Assembly (NCBI GenBank): GCA_021399445.1
Contig: JAJTUQ010000002.1
Coordinates: 6,510,001-6,574,000, forward strand
Direction of reading: 5' to 3'
Source of the DNA: Xylogone sp. PMI_703
Taxonomy: Eukaryota; Ascomycota; Leotiomycetes
Length of the DNA: 64,000 bases
Part shown: one piece after another, positions 56,201-64,000 of the stretch
Position numbering within the stretch: position 1 is the first letter of the stretch
Layout of the letters: each line of letters opens with the position of its first letter
The notes under the pieces: model-generated
The model's input: the letters and a program-made list of their open reading frames with translations, nothing else
Told to the model about the DNA's origin: nothing
Databases searched by the model: none
Translations under genes and position numbers: made by a program

Positions 56201-59200
56201 CCGAGACGCCATTCAGCTATCGGATCTGGAGCACATTTGATGAAGTGACGTTGAATCAGTGTTGAAGCTCATGATGCCTGGTCAAGCTTGTTGACCCATG
56301 GCCGGCACTTAAGGGACTTGCCAGGCTCAAGGACCACTGGCGTCGGAGAGGGACTTGAGCAGTGCGTTGAGGAGATCCGTAGGGCGGTTCTCGTCACGTC
56401 CTCCGAGCTTCTCGGTCAACCCTCGAGGCTTCCTCACCCTTGCCCTTGTTGCTCGGAGAATTTTGCGCCGTTGAAGCTGCGCCTGTGATGAGTAGGGGGC
56501 TTTTCTTGGGGCGGAGACCAGCAGGAGCATGTTGGTGTAGCCACGGTGCCTCTCTAGTCAGGCGATCTGGCTACCACGGTGCAAGTGCCATCTCCATCGG
56601 ATGATTTTAGGTTGGCACGCTTGGATAGCACGGCAGAGATCCCTCCAGTGCAGGATCCAGGGGGGAACAGCACGCAGAAAACGGTAATACAGCAGGGCGC
56701 AGTAAGGATTGTACGGTGCCTCAGAGCTTGTACAGTACTAAACTGTGTCTCCAGCAATACAGTACAGTACAGTACCATCCAGGGTACCACGATCACTGAA
56801 CACACTCTACTGTACTGTGCTGTCCAGTACGGTACAGTACCATACGGTTCGGTAGCACTGCACAAGTCCAGGGAGCTCGTTAAGCTTCCAGCAATGCACA
56901 ATGCCCACCCCGCCCATCATCCCCTTCCTCCACAATCGCATTGTTCTTCGACCACGACGGGCTCCGAGGAGTTGCAGTACCATGGGCACGTTCTCATCAT
57001 GGAAAAGCGAACCGAATTCCCACGCGTATCGTATCCAAATCCAACGATTAATAATGGCAATCAACTGCGCTTGCACGTCTCTAACCGATCCTGTCACGGC
57101 AAAACCTGCTCTTTGCTCGACCTTGCAAATGTGCAGTACTTGTTTGTACCTATCGTACACGGACTCGACAAGCACTGTATTATTTGACCCTAGGCCCGAA
57201 AAAACTGTGGCAGCCCATGCTCGCTGAGACAGAAAGCTACCCTCGCGCTTATGCACGGTTTCCCTTTAGGCCAAAGACTACGGCATCCTCTGGCCGGGCT
57301 CTTCTTGCAGGCATCCCTGAATCTCCCGGACCCCCCAGGTCTCCCGTCTTGTCCAGCACCAGGTCGTGCGTGGGAAAAGCCATCGACGTTGGAACAGCGC
57401 CCTCCATGCCTGGCAAGCCCAGCAGGCCAGGACTCCAGGGTGCGTATGTGAGGCATGCTGGAAACACGTGCATAGCTTGATTTGCTTGATATCAACTCCC
57501 TCATCATTAGCACCGTAGATTTTCTCTAAAATCAGGTGCTGGAAGCAGCACGGCACCGATTTCATGATTGCAGAGTGAAAATTCTCTTCGCCTGCAGAGG
57601 AGCCTACCAGCCAATTGCAGGGCAAGGAACGCGAACAAATACTGGGGAAACTAGGAGGAGAAAATCACGCCTCGGTTGAGGGCAAATCACGGCTAGGCAG
57701 CACGACATCTCTGCCTTGATTTTCCGGTTGCCGAAGTGCTGCTCTCTCTACTGCCGAGAGACGTAAGCACTAGCTCCCGAACAGGCAAGAGTACGGGCAA
57801 CACCACGCCAGACCGCCGAGAAACCTACCTTCAAGCACCCAGATAGGTCTCCACTCCCAGCCATTTCTCCTCCCTCATGCTAACTTGGGCAATTGCATTG
57901 TAGGTTAATATCCAGACGGCCTTTCTCCAGACAGAGAGAGCCACCGACGCGGCCGTTTTCCTGCAGAGATGTCTTAGATGAATACGAACCTCCCATCTAT
58001 TGTACTGCATCTAGATGGTCCTAGATGGCACCCTCGAGACCGGTTCAAGTGGAGTCCCGAGTGCTTGAAACAGAACCGTTCCCTAGAATAGAGGCATCTC
58101 GGGGTCCTGAACATTTATCCAACAGTGGATGCTGCCCCGCAATCGTTGCTTTACGTACAAACATTGTTGGGAAATGAGCAGCAGTTCAACCGGCATCAAT
58201 CGGTACTGTACAGTAGTGAAGAGTACTCTCTACCGTGCTGCCCTTTTCGCGATACTGGCATTTTCTCCATCTTGTCGGAGGTCTAGCTAGTCATCAACCC
58301 CCGAAGCACCTGCTGCTTTTAGTGTCATCAGCTCCCACTGTGGCATCGGCCGGTCTTGACATTGTGCTCTTGCTCGATCCACATCCTAGAAATCTGCAAG
58401 CCCTCCGCTGCAACTATCAGGACATCATCCCCTCAAACAAAGGATACCAAACCTTAGATAATCGCGATACCGTGCGGCACGGTAGTGCGTACAATCATGT
58501 CGCCTTGTTTGCAAGCATCCTAATCCACCAAAAAGACGATACTGGTACGCGTTCCTGCCAATGTGGCAGGGCAGCCAACAGCCTTCTTTCTTAGCGTGGG
58601 CCCGCATGAGCATCTTCTCAGGAGGCGTGAAGCCACTCCGTGATCCCTAAATTCAAGTGGTTGAGCTTTGGTCTTGACAGAAGTCTAGACCGTTAGATCT
58701 CTCTACGGATGTACATCCGGACAAATTAGTAGATGGATGGCAGGACATTTGCATGACTCAAATGGGCTGTCGTTTGGATCCTTTGCGACTGGAATTATGC
58801 TAGAAACAAAGGTGCTGTGCTTCACGCTATGCGCTGCACAACGACAAATCATCCTCGGAATCATCTTGCTGTTTACGGAAAATCTTTAGGTCGCCATAAC
58901 GTCCGATGCTACCCTTGGTCCAGCCGTTCACGTCACACAACATATAGAAAAAGAAAAGAAGATGAGCAGGATATCTGCAGCCTCGGTGCCTGCCCAGCCC
59001 CTATCACCGGAAATCTGAGACGTTGCGCCCTGTTTCTTAGCTCGCATCATGTCATTCTCCTTCTCTCTTATCAATCAACTCCAAATCGACTCTTATGGAT
59101 TCTGCCGCAGCTTTAGCCTCGTTACCTGATCAATTCTGGCACTTTGCCCTGTTACAGTACAGTACTGTACAATACAGTACCGCCCCGCTACGGTATTCCT

Positions 59201-59990
59201 GTTAATGGAGATTAAAACTGGAGACAGATCCACCGCAATGCTCTTCGCCTCCAGCTGAAGTTTCCCGGCGCCTTTTCCGCGCGCCAATGGGGTCTTGTTC
59301 CCAAAGCTGTCTTTATCCACCCGTAATCCAGATTGTGGATTTGCTCCAGCCCTATATCGATGTTGTCTTATTATCCGATGCACTTTTTAGTTCTCAACTT
59401 CTCATACGAGACGTAATTACTCTAAAACCTCCTTTGATGGAGCCCTTCAAATTGTTTTTCTTTTTTTAAACAACTCAGTAAATTTCTTTGTTTTTCTGTC
59501 ACGAAGCCTCTTTGAAACCCAGACCGCCATGTGCTTTTTCCATATCAACCTGATTGGTGGTTAGGACATACTCATTCGGACAAGCGAGTTGCCTCTGTTG
59601 CCTGCCAATGTCAAACCCTCAGCTTCTGTCATAAAGCTGTGCGCAGAGTGGTTTCATCCAATGTTTGATTGTTCCTGTCAAGCAGTAATACGGTGAGAGA
59701 ATCATGTATGCATATGCATGTACGAATTTTTCTTTCACCTGAGCTTCGTAGGCCAAAGAATCTGAATTACATGCGGTTGTTGGGACTTCGACGTTGCCTA
59801 TTCGCTCCTGGGCAGCTCACCGAATAATGCCACACGCAAGCATGATGTACAGGACATGTCTGTAGCTGGAAATCTGAGTCAACAAGCATCGAATTATCTA
59901 AAAGGCTCAAAATTTTCCAAGCTGCCTCTGTTGAACCCAAGTTGGTCTGCTAGGCCCCTTTCTGATAATGTTGCGATTTGTTCCCCTTAT
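53201..59990. other. gene-poor region with scattered GTAC islands
   Basis: I recognise no complete gene. An 84-codon open stretch at 55050-54796 (-) has coding-like composition (WVLRWAMESYCVLKLRFP, HAWIDIYFPCDIEAIIEYY) but no ATG start and stops immediately upstream. It may be an exon remnant. GTAC islands lie at about 53750, 53965, 54200, 56735-56860, 58205 and 59150-59195. Other open stretches have no protein sense. Confidence 0.4.
56735..56860. repeat. GTAC/CAGTACAGTAC island
   Basis: The strongest example in the window: words such as ATACAGTACAGTACAGTACC, CTGTACTGTGCTGTCC and GTACGGTACAGTACC within about 125 bases, giving many overlapping palindromes. Confidence 0.8.
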
Positions 59991-60024
59991 TCAGATCTTG
60001 TACACAAAGACGCAGGAGAAACTA

Positions 60025-61866
60025 TCCGTTGCATATCTTACAAGCAAAATCAAGCGCTATAACTCTCGGCATGCAAGTGATACTCATGGGTTCTCTCTTT
60101 GGCCAGATCAATAAGGAGAAAGCTCTTTCGTTGCGAATCTCAAGTTCGAAAATCGTCACTATATTTCTCGGCATTGTACTGTACAGTCTTCTCTATGGCC
60201 CAAAGTAAGCCCGTGGTATTTTCCGTTGCGTATCTCGGAGTCATAAATCTTCACTATAAAGCTCAGCATTCAAATGAGGATGCTCTTTGGTTACTCAAGG
60301 TTAAAGGATAGGACCTAATTATTCGTTGCGTCTCTACGCTTCGGAAATCGTCACTATATACCTCGGCGTACGGATGAGGAGCCACTGGTCAGTTCAAATC
60401 ATAGGAGAGGACCATGATTCTCGTTGCGTGTCTACGCTTTGAAAATCGTCACTTATATCTCGGCGTACAGTTGAAAAGCTACTGGCTGGTTCAAGTCATA
60501 GGAGGGAACGGCAATTCTCGTTGCGTGTCTACGCTCCAAATTTCATCACTATATATCTCGGAGTACAAGTGAAGATCCACCGGTCAGTTCAAACACAGGA
60601 GAGGGTCGCAATTTCCGTTGCATGTCTACGCTTCAGAAATCGTCACTATATCACTCGGCGTTGTAGTACTCCTTTTTCATTTCCTCTCTGAGAAGTGGAA
60701 TTCATCTTTACAGTTCTCGGCATCAAACTGCTGTACTCTCTGTCCTTCTATATCGGCTGCCCCATGACTTTTGTTGCGTCTCATGAATCTTGAATTCAGC
60801 TTCACAGCACTTAATCTTGAATCCAGGAGGCTCCGTCTTTCTGATCGTAAAGTTCGTTGCGGATCTAGTCCCTGAAATTCATCATTATAACGCTTAGCAT
60901 CAAGCCGTTGAAAACATACCGTCTTCACGATCTCTGTGACCTTTCAATTTCGTTGCATATCTAATCAGTCGAAATCGTCACTATATATCTCGGCATGTCA
61001 GATTGTCAAATGACGGATAAATGTTGCTGTACAGGAGATTTCGTTGCGTGTCTCGTTCGTAATCACCACTCTTTCATTCTACGCTTACGTGCCAACGACT
61101 ATATGAATGTAGAAGACATCTCTTTTTCGTTGCGGATCTGATATCAAGAAATCGTCACTATATTTCTCGGCATACGGGGTCAATATTCGCCTATGCTAAA
61201 AGTAAAGTATATTTCTTCGTTGCGGATCTGGGATCATAAAATCATCACTATATTTCTCGGCGTACAAAAACAGTAGTTTTCCATTCGAACAAGAAAATGT
61301 ATTTCTTCGTTGCGGATCTGGTTTCAAGGGGTCGTCACTATAACGCTCGGCGTACAAATTCAATCATTCTTTATATCAGACAAGGCAAACATGAAAACAT
61401 ATTCCTTCGTTGCGGATCTGAGATCAAGAAATCATCACTATATCTCTCGGCATACCAAGCCAGTAACTCTGCATACTACCGAGAAAGTATACTTCTTCGT
61501 TGCGGATCTGAGGTTCTGAAATCATCACTATAACTCTCGGCAACGGCGTCGAATGTACTCTTTCGTTGCGTATCTGTTTCGAAAACCCATCACTATAACT
61601 TTCTGCGTGGCAAAAGTCACAGGTGGTATTAGAGGATATAGAAACCTCCATCCTTCATGATCAGGAGTAATCTTCCAACGTTGCATATCTACGCTGAAAA
61701 TACCAGCGCTATAACACTCGGCATGAGGGACCATGAAGTTGCTGCATATTTTCGTTCTCGATCTGGGAGATGAAATTCCATCACTACAATTCTCGGCATA
61801 TGTAGTGTTGGCAGTTACGTTGAATCTCTCGAGATTTATTTTGAGCGCTATAACACTCGGCGTGAA
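60025..61866. repeat. array of about 21 copies of a ~50-bp module at 80-100 bp spacing
   Basis: Each module on the plus strand has box 1 (TTCGTTGCGGATCTG or TTCGTTGCGTxTCT), about 8 variable bases, then box 2 (AAATCGTCACTATAT..CTCGGCRTAC). Clear copies start at about 60025, 60127, 60222, 60322, 60420, 60517, 60614, 60853, 60949, 61126, 61216, 61306, 61406, 61496, 61562, 61677 and 61751. Diverged or partial copies are at about 60681, 60770, 61040 and 61815. Intervening 30-55 bases are mostly different, except that those after the fourth to sixth copies are alike (GCCACTGGTCAGTTCAAATC type), making a local ~99-bp repeat. Read on the minus strand the better copies give [YHN]AExYSDDFxxxxDxQR, with differences mainly at third positions. 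Copies near 60025, 60127, 60222, 60614 and 60949 contain stops, and others are frameshifted. It is either a decayed peptide-repeat gene or a noncoding array. Confidence 0.85.
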
Positions 61867-63253
61867 TATGCGGGGGCTGTCTGCTGACTGGAAGTAAAGA
61901 GAGCCATTTACAAAAGAGGTGTTACTGGGATCATTATTAAGGATATAAAGAATAGAGGTGATTTGCGGTTCGCTGGTGTATCTAGGTGAGTGCATGGTCT
62001 TTGTTGTATTATTGTTTGTACGTTGGTAAATGTCCAAACCTCATGCTCATAATATTTTTCAAATATTGAAATATTCTTTGAGGGGGTAATACAAAGAAGA
62101 TGAAGACTATTCTTCATTTCTGCTCGTCACGTACTCGAAAAACTGTCATAAGTTAACCCTCATATCACATGTAAAAGTAGGTGTTGCATCTCATCATGTG
62201 GGATCTAATATATAATCTGAAACTCAGTACCAATAGCTGACAAGTCATTCCAGCAAGTATAGTATATTATCCACCCCGCTCATATCTCCAGACAAATATA
62301 ACCACGATGAGAACACTATCAGATACGACTCAACCACCCACCACAGCTACACTCACATCTCCTTTCTCCATCCTGCCCCAGACCCAGATCCAGATCCAGA
62401 TCTACCATCGTACAACCCTCCCCTTCTCTGCCGTATCACTATTACGTATAACACGAGAGAAAAAAAATTTAGACGCTGCTGTACCAAGGAGAAAAGAACG
62501 TGGAACCATAATCATACCGAGAATTTCCTAGCCTCCACCCTCTTTGTGATACGTAGCATGAACTCGGGTCCGAACGAAAATTCTCCGAGGAGACCAGATA
62601 CGAGATGCAAGATGTGCGTAACCGCCGGAGGGTTCAGGGATGGAACAGAGTGGAGGGGAGTGTAGGCATCAATATGATCCTTGACCCTTGATGGAATGGA
62701 GAAGATCTGTTTACGTAGTTGAACCTGGGGTTTTATGTCATGTGGAATATCAGCTACTGCGTACTAGGTGCGTAGTTTTCAGCTGGCGATGGCGTTTGTG
62801 ATATCCATTCGGAGTGGCGTGGATTGCTATTTGTTCGTACTTCATTTATGGTGGCCTTGGATGTAGAGCATGAAGATAGAAGGTGAGATAATGAGCAAAA
62901 GTAGTTGACTTGTAAGTGGGTGTTGGATAGTAAATGAGCCCAAGGAAGGGAGTTATTAAGGGCGTAGGTTTACAAGTAATTGTCTACAGTAATCGACCAG
63001 CGTGGAAAGAAGTTTGGAAGTGAAAATCTTTACTTCCAACCAAGTGCTTAGGTATAGGTCGTCCATCACTCGACGCACAAGACAGCTAAAGTGCAATAAG
63101 ATTCATAAGTTAATAGAGCAGAATTTCTTACCTCTGAAACTCTTCGCACCATAAATAGTCACATCACAAGACATAATCTCACTCATCGAATATGTATGAT
63201 CAATGATATATTTCTTCATGAGTTTATGAGGCTTCTACCATCACTAACACATC
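61867..63253. other. intergenic between the array and the FAD-oxidase gene
   Basis: The part near 61870-62040 continues an open minus-strand frame that runs through the last copies of the array, but with no clear start. The rest is the 3' side of the oxidase gene. A 74-codon Thr/Pro-rich open stretch at 62307-62531 (+) has an ATG but no other support. Confidence 0.4.
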
Positions 63254-64000
63254 CTATTCATTCAACTTGAAGTACCCCGGTTGTAATGTCTGGAATACGC
63301 CATGGGGATCATACTTCTTGCTAATTTGCTGCAGCTTCTTATAGTTCTTAGCTCCGTAGCCAGGGAACACCTTCTGTTCCAGAGCAGCATAGTTCTGATA
63401 TATGAAGGGATTGCCGAGGTCCATTGCATAGGCTGTAGAATTGATTCTATTGATGGTGTTGCGTGCGGCTGCCATAATTGCATCGTCATCTGTGATACTT
63501 GACCATGAGATGGCGAGGTTAATCACTGTCAATGGTTAGTAGGTGCAGTAGATTATGGATATCTGAGGGTGAATAGTATATATAGTGTTTCGTTTTTGTA
63601 GGAGGAATAACATACAGGTCAGTGGTCCATCAGCAGCGGTGATACCTAGAGCATTTCCTCCATTTTGAGTAAAATGAGATGTCATGTCTGTAGTGATAGG
63701 TTGAAGGACAATAGAAGGTAGAATGCCGGAGGCGTTTGCCACAGGGGCTATCTCTTCCATGAAGATGTTAACACTCTGGTTCAAGAGTTGACCTGAGTTC
63801 TTAGTCATTACAGTCCAGTATGTTTGTCTAGAGAAACATTAGCATCAGATTCAATACTTCAACTCATCGATCATGATTTTCCGGGTAGTAGACGTGGAGA
63901 AGATCGAGGCTCACCTAAATCCTCCGGGATTTGACGCATTGAAAGCAAGTGTTAAGTCAGTTAGATTTGAAATCGCGAGAGTCGAAGCTACCGAATTAGG
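63254..64000 (-). CDS. FAD-linked oxidoreductase, BBE-type, C-terminal part (cut by window edge)
   Basis: Three visible exons, 64000-63915 (partial), 63827-63616 and 63525-63254, join in phase to about 188 residues. Introns are GTGAGC...CTCTAG and GTATGT...GACAG. The sequence contains the substrate-domain strand/helix text NPGGFRQTYWTVMTKNS and the BBE (berberine-bridge-enzyme) end: NPFIYQNYAALEQKVFPGYG, then KLQQISKKYDPHGVFQTLQPG, which is diagnostic. The FAD-binding N-terminal domain with its covalent His/Cys sites lies beyond 64000. Such enzymes oxidise sugars, alkaloids, peptides or polyketides, are often secreted, and often sit in secondary-metabolite clusters. Substrate unknown. It is the first gene to the right of the repeat array. 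Confidence 0.9.

Noticed and set aside
56021..56212. 63-codon minus-strand open frame (MASRLVKLSKPVRRL)
   Set aside because: It has an ATG and plausible composition but no domain, no recognisable neighbour and no other support.
60025..61866. CRISPR array
   Set aside because: Repeats differ from each other at many positions, spacers vary widely in length, some spacers are duplicated with their repeats, and the genome is eukaryotic.
62307..62531. 74-codon Thr/Pro-rich open frame on the plus strand
   Set aside because: Low complexity (repeated CAGATC) and no homologous motif.

Overview
This window looks like nuclear DNA of a filamentous ascomycete (Pezizomycotina; the gene set would fit Leotiomycetes or a neighbouring class, but I cannot fix the class). 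The reasons are short GT-AG introns with CTAAC-like branch sites, a Zn(II)2Cys6 regulator, 2EXR, RTA1 and Red1-type proteins, a class II myosin, a medusa-type developmental regulator, and long intergenic spaces. All gene models were built by eye: exon joins were checked for phase, splice consensus and protein sense, but not against transcripts.

Left part (1-20.4 kb): a gene-free AT-rich start; a secreted lipocalin-like protein of the fungal Diels-Alderase/CrtC-like family (1927-3150, +) with no biosynthetic partners in view; a 2EXR protein (3664-4410, -); a Zn2Cys6 transcription factor (5787-7761, +); a 1576-residue disordered protein with Met-Arg motif repeats (10393-15376, +); an AlkB/ALKBH1-type dioxygenase (16091-17623, -); an unknown basic protein (18104-18832, -); and a Cys-containing surface protein with a GPI-like tail (19453-20401, -).

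Middle (21-44 kb): a Red1/ZFC3H1-type zinc-finger protein (21000-25033, -) is divergent from the cytokinetic class II myosin heavy chain (25625-32884, +). Then come a GT2 polysaccharide synthase of the Cps1 type (34090-35613, +), an RTA1-family membrane protein (36932-38068, +), mitochondrial biotin synthase (38603-39904, -), an unknown protein (40354-41211, -), and a doubtful two-exon 99-residue gene (42195-43156, -).

Right part (43.7-64 kb): a four-exon medusa (MedA/Ren1/Acr1)-type regulator (43753-46819, -) is preceded by about 16 kb without a recognisable gene. That stretch holds a GC-rich leader-like region, simple repeats, GTAC-rich islands and, at 60.0-61.9 kb, an array of about 21 copies of a ~50-bp module at ~80-100 bp spacing. 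Read on the minus strand, the better copies encode a recurring 16-residue peptide with mainly synonymous differences, but several copies carry stops or frameshifts. The window ends inside a BBE-domain FAD-linked oxidase (63254 to beyond 64000, -). The array, perhaps a decayed or multi-exon repeat-peptide precursor beside that oxidase, is the most unusual feature here.
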